Shown: positions 15,260 to 23,117 of the stretch, one piece after another
Numbering within the stretch: position 1 is the stretch's first letter
Layout of the letters: every line of letters begins with the position of its first letter
From: Fibrobacterota bacterium
GTDB taxonomy: Bacteria > Fibrobacterota > Fibrobacteria > UBA11236
Direction: 5' to 3'
DNA length: 32,281 nucleotides
NCBI GenBank assembly: GCA_028287505.1
Contig: JAQBPN010000086.1
Span: forward strand, 1-32,281
Program-made: the position numbers and the translations under genes
The notes under the pieces: generated by a model
What the model saw: the letters and a program-made list of their open reading frames with translations, nothing else
What the model was told of the DNA's origin: nothing
Databases searched by the model: none

Positions 15260-15599
15260 CCCAAACCGCCGTTAACTGGTTGGAGCCAAAGTCTTGGAAC
15301 CCAATAATAGCTTAATCGGGAATCACTATTCAACATTGATTCAACACACAAACAACGCCTTATCCACAAATTAACAACAGCCATATGACAATCGCCTTCA
15401 TCCAAGGACATCACAAAAACCTATACAATCATTCTTTTCAATCGCGGCTTCTTACAAAAACGGCCAATTAGTTGGGTGTTTTCTCGTTTTTAAAAACATC
15501 GGAAAGTAGGGCGATTCGGAGTTTGTGAATGTGAATATAGGGGAATGCATTAAGGAGATACTTTTCAACAATCCATTAACCATCGCTTGAGGACGCCGC
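15260..15599. other. AT-rich divergent intergenic region with a DnaA-box match
   Basis: The 340-bp gap separates the leftward histidine kinase gene from the rightward outer-membrane protein gene and must hold promoters for both. It is clearly AT-richer than its surroundings. It contains TTATCCACA (15360-15368), an exact match to the DnaA-box consensus, but only one. GAGGA six bases before the ATG at 15600 is the ribosome-binding site. I see no gene. Confidence 0.6.
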
Positions 15600-16445
15600 A
15601 TGCGGACAGTGGTTATCGTTTTTCTCACCGCGGCTTTGGCCATGGCCTTTGAAAACCATGAAGCCAAGGAAGATGCCGCGGCTTTGCAAGTGGACGGATT
15701 TTTCGGGCTTCCCGGACAACTGGATTCCGTCTCGGGAGACGTGCCCTTTTCCAGGGCCTATGGGTATTCCTTCTTCCCCATCATGAAAGTCGCGGAAAAG
15801 GATTTGGTGGGAAGCGCTGAGTTTTCCATCATGCCCCGCACATTCCAATCCCAAGGCTCGGACCTTAACGGCCCCATCCTGCAAAGCTACGGACTGGGAT
15901 TGGGGTACCAGGCCTTTCATACCCCCGGCCAAGAGGGCTTTGCGTACGGGATGGTGGGAATCAACGGGGACATGCGGGATTTGGGTCCGGAAAACATCTA
16001 CGGCGATCTGAGCTACACCCACCAGTTCAACGTCTCCAAGCGGTTGATGATCGGGGGCGGCATCGATTTCCATTTTTATTTCGGGGATTATTTTCCCTAT
16101 CCCGTGATCCTGTTGGATTGGCGGATCGCGGATCACACCAAGGTCAAAATCGATTTCGACACCGGCGAACTGAAGCAGTTCCTGACGGACTGCCTGAGCG
16201 TTTCGCTCGGGGCGCAGTACGATATTTTCCACTACGGTTTCGGGCGCCGGGAGGGATATGTCCAGGAAACCATCGATGGCATGCTCAGATTGGAATACCG
16301 GATTTCCGAAAACGTGTACGGCCGCGTGTCGGCCAAAAAACCGGTGTGGGGAGGGGAAAAGGTTTGGACTCGGACGGGTACCGGCTTGGATGGTTCCGGG
16401 AACGAGGGGGGTTCCATAAGGATGCAGATTGCGTATGGAATTTGA
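15600..16445 (+). CDS. Outer-membrane or periplasmic protein (DUF6268-like)
   Basis: The 281-residue product has a short signal peptide (MRTVVIVFLTAALAMA, cleavage near residue 16) and many amphipathic strands. The region LMIGGGIDFHFYFGDYFPYPVILLDW followed by RIADHTKVKIDF recalls DUF6268 proteins, exported barrels of unknown function. It ends IAYGI rather than in Phe. It sits between a histidine kinase and a response regulator and may be part of, or controlled by, that system. A good terminator follows. Confidence 0.65.
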   Translation: MRTVVIVFLTAALAMAFENHEAKEDAAALQVDGFFGLPGQLDSVSGDVPFSRAYGYSFFPIMKVAEKDLVGSAEFSIMPRTFQSQGSDLNGPILQSYGLGLGYQAFHTPGQEGFAYGMVGINGDMRDLGPENIYGDLSYTHQFNVSKRLMIGGGIDFHFYFGDYFPYPVILLDWRIADHTKVKIDFDTGELKQFLTDCLSVSLGAQYDIFHYGFGRREGYVQETIDGMLRLEYRISENVYGRVSAKKPVWGGEKVWTRTGTGLDGSGNEGGSIRMQIAYGI

Positions 16446-16453
16446 ATCCAAAG

Positions 16454-16485
16454 CCGTGCGCTAACCGCGCAGGCGGGATTTTTTT
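16454..16485 (+). terminator. Rho-independent terminator
   Basis: Hairpin with stem TGCGC/GCGCA (16457-16471, loop TAACC), lengthened by CCG/CGG, followed by a run of seven T. It sits nine bases after the stop of the outer-membrane protein gene. Confidence 0.7.
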
Positions 16486-16486
16486 A

Positions 16487-16534
16487 CCTTAACCTTACTA
16501 TTGGTTGTCCCCTTAACCTCACTATTGGCCGTCC
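16487..16534 (+). repeat. Two tandem 24-bp direct repeats ahead of the response regulator gene
   Basis: The units 16487-16510 and 16511-16534 both read CCTTAACCT-ACTATTGG--GTCC, differing at three positions. They lie between the preceding terminator and the response regulator start, 62 bp before its ATG. Tandem near-identical repeats at this place look like binding sites for a regulator, perhaps the response regulator itself. Confidence 0.7.
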
Positions 16535-16595
16535 AAGCATTGGAAATCGCAACCTCGCGATTCTGAGGCCTTAATCCATCAGACAACGGTGCAAC

Positions 16596-17246
16596 ATGAT
16601 TCCATCCGACAGAGTTTCCGTGGTCATGGTCGAGGACAACCGCGATCTGGCCCAGACGGTCCTCGATTTTCTGACCCGGGAACCCCGCTTACAGGTTCTG
16701 GGGACGGCCCATGAGGTCAAAGGTTTCAAAGACCTTATCCAGCAGCATCTTCCCGACCTGGCCTTGATTGACATCGGCCTGGACACCCCCAGGTCCGGTT
16801 TGGACCTGATTACCTGGCTTCGCGAGGAGTTCCCGGTGGTCAAGCCGGTGATCATGACCGTGAACCAGGGCGACGTGCTGGAGGCCTACAATCTGGGCGC
16901 CCGCGGGTACATTCTCAAATCCGGCCTGGAAATCCTGGCCCCGACCCTGTTGGACGTCAGCGAAGGCAAGCTCATCATTCCGCCCAACGTAGGGGAACTG
17001 TTCCTCAGCCAAGTGGCTGCTGCCAAGACAAAATGGAAGAAATCCCTGGAACTGGAGCGGTTTTCCGACCGGGAAAGGGAAATTCTGGGGCTTTTGAAAT
17101 CCGGGCTCAGGCGGGAGGATATCGGAGACCGACTGGGGATCTCTTTCTTCACGGTACGCCGGCACATCCAGAATATGCTCGAAAAAACAGGAGAACCCAC
17201 GGTCCGGTCCATCCTGGAAAAGTTCGGAGAGGTACTGGGCGCCTAG
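16596..17246 (+). CDS. NarL/LuxR-type response regulator
   Basis: The 216-residue product has a receiver domain with E13-D14, phospho-acceptor D59 (LIDIGLD), T88 (IMTVN) and K108 (LKSG), all in place. A LuxR-type helix-turn-helix follows (about 155-198): FSDREREILGLLKSGL, then IGDRLGISFFTVRRHI. The protein should bind DNA upon phosphorylation. Its probable kinase is the one at 13475-15259. Paired repeats upstream suggest autoregulation, and two hairpins follow the gene. Confidence 0.9.
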   Translation: MIPSDRVSVVMVEDNRDLAQTVLDFLTREPRLQVLGTAHEVKGFKDLIQQHLPDLALIDIGLDTPRSGLDLITWLREEFPVVKPVIMTVNQGDVLEAYNLGARGYILKSGLEILAPTLLDVSEGKLIIPPNVGELFLSQVAAAKTKWKKSLELERFSDREREILGLLKSGLRREDIGDRLGISFFTVRRHIQNMLEKTGEPTVRSILEKFGEVLGA

Positions 17247-17374
17247 TCTCCCCTTCGCGGGTAAATGGCCCCTCTTAGGAAATACTTTGGCCGTCCTTAT
17301 GAGGGCCCAAAGGGAAACCCTTCGCTTTTCCCTCTCCTTGACCAAAACTTAACGCCGGAACAGGCGCCGGTAAA

Positions 17375-17397
17375 CACCACTCGGCGTGGTGCTTTTT
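17375..17397 (+). terminator. Rho-independent terminator after the response regulator
   Basis: Perfect six-base stem CACCAC/GTGGTG with loop TCGGC, followed by CTTTTTG. A weaker hairpin AAGGG-AAA-CCCTT (17310-17322) precedes it. Confidence 0.7.
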
Positions 17398-17517
17398 GCC
17401 CTTAAAGGCCCTGTCGAAGGCTTTTCGCATCCAAACCGGGAGCCGCCTTCGGCCGGATTGGTGACCTGGATATTTGGATTTTACGCTAAATTCAATTAAG
17501 AATTAAGTTTTGGGTAG

Positions 17518-17559
17518 CCGGCCCCGCCGGAAGCGGGCGCCCGCCTCCGGCGGGGCCGG
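17518..17559. repeat. 42-bp near-perfect palindrome
   Basis: Left arm 17518-17538 and right arm 17539-17559 are reverse complements at 20 of 21 positions, with no loop between. The arms are G+C only except for the A tract at the mismatch. AT-rich DNA flanks it on the left. There is no T-run on either side, so it is not a standard terminator. The rest of the 358-bp gap 17247-17604 shows the terminators listed and no gene. Confidence 0.85.
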
Positions 17560-17604
17560 AACCCGGGATTTTCAGAGTCAATCTCAGTAAGCAAGGATAG
17601 CCCC

Positions 17605-17913
17605 GTGCTCGTGAACGTCGTGACGGTCTATGTGAAGCCGGAACATATCGCGGATTTTCTGGCCGCCACCGTGGATAACCATACGGGAACCCGGACCGAA
17701 CCCGGCAATCACCGCTTCGACGTGCTGCAATCCGCGGAAGATCCGGGCCGCTTCCTTCTTTACGAAGCATTCGAGTCCCAGGACGCCGTGGAAGCCCATC
17801 GGAAAACCGCCCATTATCTCGTCTGGCGATCCAAAGTGGACGCGTGGATGGCCAAGCCGCGCGAACTCGTATCCCATCGCATTGTCGCGCCGGCGGATCC
17901 CGCCGCATGGTGA
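17605..17913 (+). CDS. LsrG-like antibiotic biosynthesis monooxygenase-family protein
   Basis: The 102-residue product is a single ABM ferredoxin-like domain. The segments NVVTVYVKPEH, NHRFDVLQS, RFLLYEAFES and AHYLVWR follow LsrG, which degrades phosphorylated autoinducer-2 in enteric bacteria, and its relatives that act on small carbonyl compounds. The start is GTG at 17605 with AAGGA seven bases upstream. It overlaps the next gene by seven bases (ATGGTGA), so the two are translationally coupled. A joint role in aldehyde or quinol-type metabolism is inferred. Confidence 0.8.
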   Translation: MLVNVVTVYVKPEHIADFLAATVDNHTGTRTEPGNHRFDVLQSAEDPGRFLLYEAFESQDAVEAHRKTAHYLVWRSKVDAWMAKPRELVSHRIVAPADPAAW

Positions 17914-19109
17914 CTGGATTCACCTTCGCCCGCATCCCCCACGTCTATTTCGGCGCTGGCAAGCTGGCGGAACTCCCCAAAGTGGCCGGCGCTTTCGGCG
18001 CGCAGGCATTGCTCATCACGGGAGCGGCTTCGCTCAAGGCCGCGGGCCGCGTGGAACGCGTGCATGAGGGCTTGGGCAAAGCGGGCATCCGTTTCGAAAC
18101 CCTTGTCATCGACGCGGAACCGTCCACGGACTTCATCGACAAAACCTGCGCCCGCCTCAGGGGACGCGGAGCCGGGGCCCACGGAGATGCCGGCATCCAG
18201 GTGGTGATCGGCATCGGGGGCGGCAGCGTCATCGACGGGGCCAAAGCCATTTCCGCCATGCTGCCGCATGCCAATTCCGTGTTGGATCACCTCGAGGACG
18301 TGGGCCGGAACGTGCCTCACAGCGGCGTCAAGATACCCTACGTGGCCGTCCCCACCACTTCCGGAACCGGCGGGGAGATGACCAAGAATGCCGTCATCAG
18401 CATGGTCGGACCGCAAGGCTACAAGAAATCCCTGCGCCATGACAATCTCATTCCCGACGCGGTCATCGTGGACCCGGAGCTCATGGTCACCTGCCCGCCC
18501 CACATCACGGCCGCCTGCGGCATGGACGCATTCACGCAATTGCTCGAGCCCTACCTGTCCCCCATCGCCTCGCCGCTCACGGACGCCCTGGCCTTCAGCG
18601 GCCTGGAGCGGATCCGCGACAATCTGATCCCGGCCTGCACCCATGGCGGAGGGGATATCGACGTGCGCGCGGGCATGGCCTACGCCTCCATGCTTTCCGG
18701 GGTCGCGCTGGCCAACGCGGGCCTGGGCATAGTGCATGGGTTGGCCTCCCCCATCGGCGGCTTCTTCCCCATCCCCCACGGCGTGGTCTGCGGGACCCTG
18801 GTGGCCTCGGCCACGGAGTCCAATATCGCCGCTCTCCGCAAGCGCGGGGGGAACCCTTCCGGGCTGGCCAAGTACGCCAAGGTGGGCGCGCTGTTCGGAG
18901 GCGATGCGGCCAAGAGCGAAGCCTGGAACTGCGACTTCCTGGTGGAAAAGCTGCGTGAGTGGACCGACACCCTGGCCATCGCGCGCCTGGGAGACTACGG
19001 CATCACCGCTTCGGATTTCGATCGCATCGCGGACAAGACCAGCAACCGCCACAATCCCGTGAAGCTCCAGCGCGAGGAGCTCGACGAACTCCTCTCAAGG
19101 CGCCTGTGA
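17907..19109 (+). CDS. Iron-containing alcohol dehydrogenase
   Basis: The 400-residue product is a group III alcohol dehydrogenase. The nucleotide-binding GGGS is at 104-107, followed by PTTSGTGGEMTKNAV. Metal ligands of the family map to D207 (GMDAFTQ), H277 (IVHGLA) and H291 (PIPHGV); the second position, normally His at D+4, is Q211. That exchange may alter metal choice and seems to mark a subfamily rather than damage. I start at the ATG at 17907, overlapping the monooxygenase stop; a longer upstream frame does not resemble the family. Its stop overlaps the next start (GTGA). Confidence 0.88.
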   Translation: MVTGFTFARIPHVYFGAGKLAELPKVAGAFGAQALLITGAASLKAAGRVERVHEGLGKAGIRFETLVIDAEPSTDFIDKTCARLRGRGAGAHGDAGIQVVIGIGGGSVIDGAKAISAMLPHANSVLDHLEDVGRNVPHSGVKIPYVAVPTTSGTGGEMTKNAVISMVGPQGYKKSLRHDNLIPDAVIVDPELMVTCPPHITAACGMDAFTQLLEPYLSPIASPLTDALAFSGLERIRDNLIPACTHGGGDIDVRAGMAYASMLSGVALANAGLGIVHGLASPIGGFFPIPHGVVCGTLVASATESNIAALRKRGGNPSGLAKYAKVGALFGGDAAKSEAWNCDFLVEKLREWTDTLAIARLGDYGITASDFDRIADKTSNRHNPVKLQREELDELLSRRL

Positions 19110-19822
19110 GCAAGCGACCGGGCTCCGGGGCGGGTCTACGTAAAGAGAGGACCCGGGACGGGAAGCCCCGCGTTCCCAAGCCTCCCTTCGCCAAGGCCAG
19201 GCCCAAGCGGCCGCCGGAATTTCCCGCCGCCCCGCAACGCCTGCGCTATCTGCTCTTCCACAAACCCTATGAGGTCCTCTGCCAATTCACACCCGAGGGC
19301 GGTAAGGCCTGTCTCAAGGATTACGTCAATGTAACCGGCATCTATCCCTGCGGCCGCCTGGATTGGGACAGCGAAGGCCTGGTCCTGCTGACCAATGACG
19401 GCCCTCTCATCGAGAGCCTTTTGTCCCCCAAGTCCAAGCTGGCGAAAACCTATTGGGCCCAGGTGGAAGGCATCCCCGATGAAAAAGCGCTGACCTCCTT
19501 GCGGGGCGGCGTGGTGATCGAAGGCAAGCGGACCCTGACCGCGGGCGCGGAACGATTTCCGCAAGGCGATAAGCTGCCGCCGCGCAGCGTTCCCATCCGC
19601 GTCCGCAAGAACATTCCGGACTCATGGCTGCGTTTGACATTAGTGGAAGGCCGTAACCGCCAAGTCCGGAAAATGACGGCGGCGGTGGGCCATCCCACGT
19701 TGCGTCTAATCCGGTATGCCATCGGCCCTTTCAATCTGGATGGCCTGGAGCCGGGCAAATGGATCGAAGTGGACGAGCGCGACATCAAGCGCAAATTGTC
19801 TACCTTTTCCCCTCGTCCCTAA
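19106..19822 (+). CDS. rluE: 23S rRNA pseudouridine synthase RluE-like
   Basis: The 238-residue product starts at GTG 19106, overlapping the dehydrogenase stop. A basic, Pro-rich leader of about 45 residues precedes the RsuA/RluB/E/F fold. The active-site loop is GRLDWDSEGLVLLTND with catalytic D86. KTYWAQVEG and EGRNRQVRKM are further family marks. LLFHKPYEVLCQFTPEGG and the absence of an S4 domain fit RluE, which makes the pseudouridine at 2457 of 23S rRNA. It is read in the same operon as the monooxygenase and dehydrogenase, though no functional link is obvious. Confidence 0.85.
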   Translation: MSKRPGSGAGLRKERTRDGKPRVPKPPFAKARPKRPPEFPAAPQRLRYLLFHKPYEVLCQFTPEGGKACLKDYVNVTGIYPCGRLDWDSEGLVLLTNDGPLIESLLSPKSKLAKTYWAQVEGIPDEKALTSLRGGVVIEGKRTLTAGAERFPQGDKLPPRSVPIRVRKNIPDSWLRLTLVEGRNRQVRKMTAAVGHPTLRLIRYAIGPFNLDGLEPGKWIEVDERDIKRKLSTFSPRP

Positions 19823-19842
19823 CACTTTCGAGGAGGTCCCGC

Positions 19843-21153
19843 ATGCGGCCAGCCCTGTCCACTCTTTTCCTCTTTTGCGCCCTGCTTCCCGCCGCCGCGC
19901 AGACTCCCGCCGCAGCCAATGCTCCCGCTGGAGCCGCCGCGCCCGTCGCAGCTGCCGCGCCCGGTCAAGCCGCCATCGACACCGCGGGCGCGAAAACGCC
20001 AGCGCCCGCCAAGGTCGCTCCTCCGGCGGCCACGGATTCCGCCACCGTGGCGGCTGACACGGCCACTTCCGCGCCGCCTTCCCAGCTGGATGCTTTCACG
20101 ATCCACAACAGCTTCCTCTCACGGCTGGATCTCTCCGGAACCATCCAGCTCAAAGCCTTGTACCACAACATCTCGGCCGACCGGGACGCGGACAAAAGGC
20201 TGAGCTTCCAATTGCGCCGCTTCAAGCTGGAATTGAACGGCGCCTTCGATGAGCATTTCGGATTCCTGGGCGAATTGCTGGTGGACGGGAACAATCGCAA
20301 CTTCGGCGTAGACAACGCCTATCTCTATTACACCGTCAACGAACTGGTCGGATTCAAGGGCGGCAAAATGAAGAGGCCCTTCTCGCAAGAAGCCCTGCAA
20401 TCCTCCAAATCCCTGTATACCATCGAGCGCGGCGAGCTCTATCAGAACTTCCTGGCCAACATCACCGGCTACTCCTATTTCGACCTGGGCGTGGTCGCCT
20501 ACGGCGGCTTCGTGGAAGAAGAGAAAACCGTGACGTACGAGATAGGCGTGTTCAACGGCAAGCAGAACGACTCGGCCTCCAAGGACTACAGCGGCCAGCA
20601 GGATGAAAACCTGGACAAGGGGTTCAAGGCCAAGGACGTGGTCATGCGCGTCACCGTCACTCCCGTCAGGCCGCTGAAACTGGAAGCCGCCGTCTCCACC
20701 AAGGCCGCGGAAGACAAAAGCAACCCCGCCGATTTCGGCTATGCCGTCAATACGGCCTATGAAGTGGGCGCGGATTTTTCCTACGACCATCTCCGCCTGC
20801 TGGGCGAAGCCGCCTGGGGCGACAACCATAACAGGCTGGACGCCAGGATCATCGACGGCAGCACGCAGTTCTTCACCTTCTATCTGATGGGCGTGTGGCG
20901 CGAAGATTACAGCCGCGGACGCGCCAGCGAACTGGTGCTGAAGGGCGAAGCCTTGGACCCCGACTTCAAATTCGCGAAGGGGGAAGGGACGCCCAACGAC
21001 GGAAAGGCCCGGTATACGTTGGGGGTGAATTATTTCTTCACGCCCAAGGTGAGCGTGATGGCGGACTACGGAGTGCTGCAACCCATCACCAAGGTCGCGG
21101 GGGAAAAGGATCTCACCCACGATGTCGATCTGATGTGGCGTATGAGCTTCTGA
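19843..21153 (+). CDS. OprO/OprP-type porin
   Basis: The 436-residue product has a signal peptide (cleavage near AAA-QTP), then an Ala/Pro-rich segment of about 60 residues, then a barrel of the phosphate-selective porin OprO/OprP type. Marks are QLRRFKLELNGAFDEHFGFLGELL, DNAYLYYTVN, GGKMKRPFSQE and a C-terminal WRMSF with terminal Phe. The Ala/Pro tract may span the periplasm or contact the cell wall. The start at 19843 has GAGGAGG six bases upstream. An ion or phosphate preference cannot be read from the sequence. Confidence 0.85.
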   Translation: MRPALSTLFLFCALLPAAAQTPAAANAPAGAAAPVAAAAPGQAAIDTAGAKTPAPAKVAPPAATDSATVAADTATSAPPSQLDAFTIHNSFLSRLDLSGTIQLKALYHNISADRDADKRLSFQLRRFKLELNGAFDEHFGFLGELLVDGNNRNFGVDNAYLYYTVNELVGFKGGKMKRPFSQEALQSSKSLYTIERGELYQNFLANITGYSYFDLGVVAYGGFVEEEKTVTYEIGVFNGKQNDSASKDYSGQQDENLDKGFKAKDVVMRVTVTPVRPLKLEAAVSTKAAEDKSNPADFGYAVNTAYEVGADFSYDHLRLLGEAAWGDNHNRLDARIIDGSTQFFTFYLMGVWREDYSRGRASELVLKGEALDPDFKFAKGEGTPNDGKARYTLGVNYFFTPKVSVMADYGVLQPITKVAGEKDLTHDVDLMWRMSF

Positions 21154-21179
21154 ATCCTGTTTCTGTCTCATGCTCCGGC

Positions 21180-21388
21180 GGGCGCTCGCTCGCGCGGGGT
21201 TGGGGCTAGGGCAAGCCTTGGCCTTACGCTGATGCCCCTGCGATGTCCATTGGAAGGGGGCGTCGCGATGGTCGGGTCGGCTCGGTGGGTCGGCCAAAGA
21301 CCGCGACTTTCGATTCTGCGTTGACTTCCCCCCTCCCAATGGACATCGTCCGGCTTGATACGCCCCAACCCCGCGCGAGCGAGCGCCC
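21180..21388. repeat. Nested inverted repeats (27-bp outer arms)
   Basis: Outer arms 21180-21206 and 21362-21388 are perfect reverse complements over 27 bp. Inner arms 21241-21260 and 21328-21348 (CGATGTCCATTGG and its complement) pair with one or two mismatches. The centre is about 67 bp. The folded transcript would be a long hairpin with internal loops. It lies between the convergent porin and methyltransferase genes and holds no credible gene. Confidence 0.8.
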
Positions 21389-21614
21389 TCCACAATCCGC
21401 GCCGATACGGGTTCTGATTTCGATCGTCGGGTTGGTGGTCTATTCGCCGGGGGGCGAGATTGGTTTCTCGCGGCGGGTAATGTGTGGGTCGCGTTAGTTG
21501 CAATGTGGGTTTCGCTCGTCGTTGGGTTTCGAGCGGGTGGGAGAGTGGGTCGCGGAGGCGGCAAAGAAGTTATGACGCAGGATTGGGTCGGGGGTCGATT
21601 GGGGCTCGCCGCGG
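21389..21614. other. Gene-free G/T-rich stretch
   Basis: Plus strand is rich in G and T. Long frames on both strands here have strange composition (Pro/Ala/Arg or Gly/Val only) and no family resemblance. I see no gene. Confidence 0.5.
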
Positions 21615-21805
21615 TTCGGTGGGGTGGCTGTTGGAAAACCGCGCGGCGCTTAGGGGGTGGCGCGATCCTGTGTAGACTGTTGGAAAGGCGCGCGGCGTTG
21701 GGGGTGGCGCGATTCGGTGGGTTGATTGGAGAAATACGCGCGGTGTGTGGGGTGGCGTGGTTCTGTGGGGCGGTTGTTGGAAAGGCGCGTGGCGTTGGGG
21801 TCAGG
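21615..21805. repeat. Four imperfect tandem repeats of 45-51 bp
   Basis: Units 21615-21665, 21666-21712, 21713-21760 and 21761-21805 each hold TGTTGGAAA (or a near variant), GCGCGG and GGGGTGGCG in the same order. They are rich in G and T on the plus strand and run into the last codon of the methyltransferase gene. Confidence 0.65.
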
Positions 21806-22619
21806 TTTTTTTGGCGTAGCCTAGGTAGGAGATGTTGAGGGAGGGGGTGAAGGTGAATTTGAAGTCGTTGGGGACGCGGCGGGTGGCGAGCATTTGCCAG
21901 AATGGGCGGCCCAGGCGGGGGCGCATGCCGATCATTTCGGCGGTTTGCAGGCCGCTTCGCGCGCAGTAGGCGCTCATTTCCCTGGGCTTGATGAAGAGGG
22001 GGAGGACGTGCATGCGTTTGGGGGTGTTGCGGACGAACCATTCCAGGCCTTTGATGACGATGAGCCAGGCGAGGTAGTTGCGATTGAAGGTGTGGAAGAA
22101 GAAGAGGCCGCCAGGGCGGAGGACCCGGGCGGCTTCGGCGATGACCCGTTCCGGGGCGGTTACGTGTTCCAGGAAGTCCAGGGCGGTTACGGCGTCGAAG
22201 GAGGCGTCGCGGTAGGGGAGGCGGTAGGCGTCGGCGACGCGGTACATGGCGGGAGTCGGGGCGCGGGAGGCGGCGACCTTGAGGCTGCCGCGGGACATGT
22301 CCACGCCGGAGACCGTGTGGCCCTCGGCGGCCAGGGCGTTGGCCAGGAAGCCGGCGCCGCAGCCGATGTCGAGGATGCGGCCGGGGGCGGCGTTGCGGGC
22401 GGAGCGGATGCGTTGGGAAACCCAGGGGTTCTTGAGTTCGCCTTCCGCGCGCAGCAGGGCTACCGGATCATCGTAGGCTTCGTACCAGCGCTCTCCCAGG
22501 TTGTCATAGAAGGCGTTGTTGACCGTGGCGAGGTCCGCGGCGGCGGTGGCCGCGGGCGGACCGGCCGGGATTTCGGCGGGGAGGGCGGTCAGGGTGTCGC
22601 GGGCAGGGCTGGTTTCCAT
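21801..22619 (-). CDS. SAM-dependent methyltransferase, UbiG-like
   Basis: The 272-residue product is a class I methyltransferase. The SAM-binding loop is ILDIGCGAGF (82-91), then GVDMS, DAVTALDFLEHV and RVLRPGGLFFFHTFNRN, the pattern of UbiG/Coq3 O-methyltransferases. I prefer the ATG at 22619, which overlaps the end of the preceding gene by 31 bp; a GTG at 22649 is possible. As last gene of the type III PKS operon it probably methylates a hydroxyl of the product. Confidence 0.85.
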   Translation of the reverse strand: METSPARDTLTALPAEIPAGPPAATAAADLATVNNAFYDNLGERWYEAYDDPVALLRAEGELKNPWVSQRIRSARNAAPGRILDIGCGAGFLANALAAEGHTVSGVDMSRGSLKVAASRAPTPAMYRVADAYRLPYRDASFDAVTALDFLEHVTAPERVIAEAARVLRPGGLFFFHTFNRNYLAWLIVIKGLEWFVRNTPKRMHVLPLFIKPREMSAYCARSGLQTAEMIGMRPRLGRPFWQMLATRRVPNDFKFTFTPSLNISYLGYAKKT

Positions 22620-23113
22620 GGTCCGTTCCAGTAGAGGAGTTGATAGCACAGGAAGAGGGCGGTGAGGACGGTCTGGCCCGTGAGGAAAAGGGCGAAGAAG
22701 GCGCGGCCGGCGTCGGGAGCGAGGTCGGCGGGGAGGGTGGCCTGCAGGTTACCGTAGGGGGCGAAGACCGGCGCGAAGCGCCAGGCTCCGGCGATTCCGA
22801 GCAGGATGGGGTGCATGACGAAGAGGAATGCGTGCAGCCACATTTCGCCGCCCGAGCAGCGGCGCGCGTGGATCCACTCGTCCTTGGTGACGAACAGGGA
22901 GGAGAATGCCGCCGCCGATACGTAGAGCGCGAGACCGCCCCGGGTGGGGGGCAGGGCCAGCGCGAGGGTGTAACAGGCGAGCACGGTCAGCGTGTCCAGG
23001 GGATGGCCCCAGCGTTCCCAGGGCGGGAGATTGCGGCGGCGATGGAACCAGGCTTCATCGAGAAGCATTCCCAGGGAATGCACCAGGAAGGGGATGGGAG
23101 CCAGGCGCCACAT
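22589..23113 (-). CDS. Membrane protein of a type III PKS operon
   Basis: The 174-residue product has four to five transmembrane helices. A conserved-looking block DEWIHARRCSGGEMWLHAFLF then HP has E, H, C, E, H and H in positions that could bind metal; LLDEAWFHRRRNLPPWERWGHPLDT near the start adds two more His. I recall similar proteins beside type III PKS and methyltransferase genes in other Gram-negative bacteria, none characterised to my knowledge. The start at 23113 is four bases past the PKS stop. An enzymatic role in processing a lipid product is possible. Confidence 0.7.
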   Translation of the reverse strand: MWRLAPIPFLVHSLGMLLDEAWFHRRRNLPPWERWGHPLDTLTVLACYTLALALPPTRGGLALYVSAAAFSSLFVTKDEWIHARRCSGGEMWLHAFLFVMHPILLGIAGAWRFAPVFAPYGNLQATLPADLAPDAGRAFFALFLTGQTVLTALFLCYQLLYWNGPWKPALPATP

Positions 23114-23117
23114 GGGG

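Noticed and set aside
15360-15368. Replication origin
   Set aside because: Only one DnaA box, and no dnaA, dnaN or gyrase genes nearby.
17814-19052. 412-residue minus-strand frame
   Set aside because: Antisense to the alcohol dehydrogenase; no recognisable domain.
20119-22041. 640-residue minus-strand frame
   Set aside because: It lies opposite the porin and crosses the repeat block and the methyltransferase; its composition is Pro/Arg/Ala-rich with no family marks. A shadow of GC-rich coding DNA.
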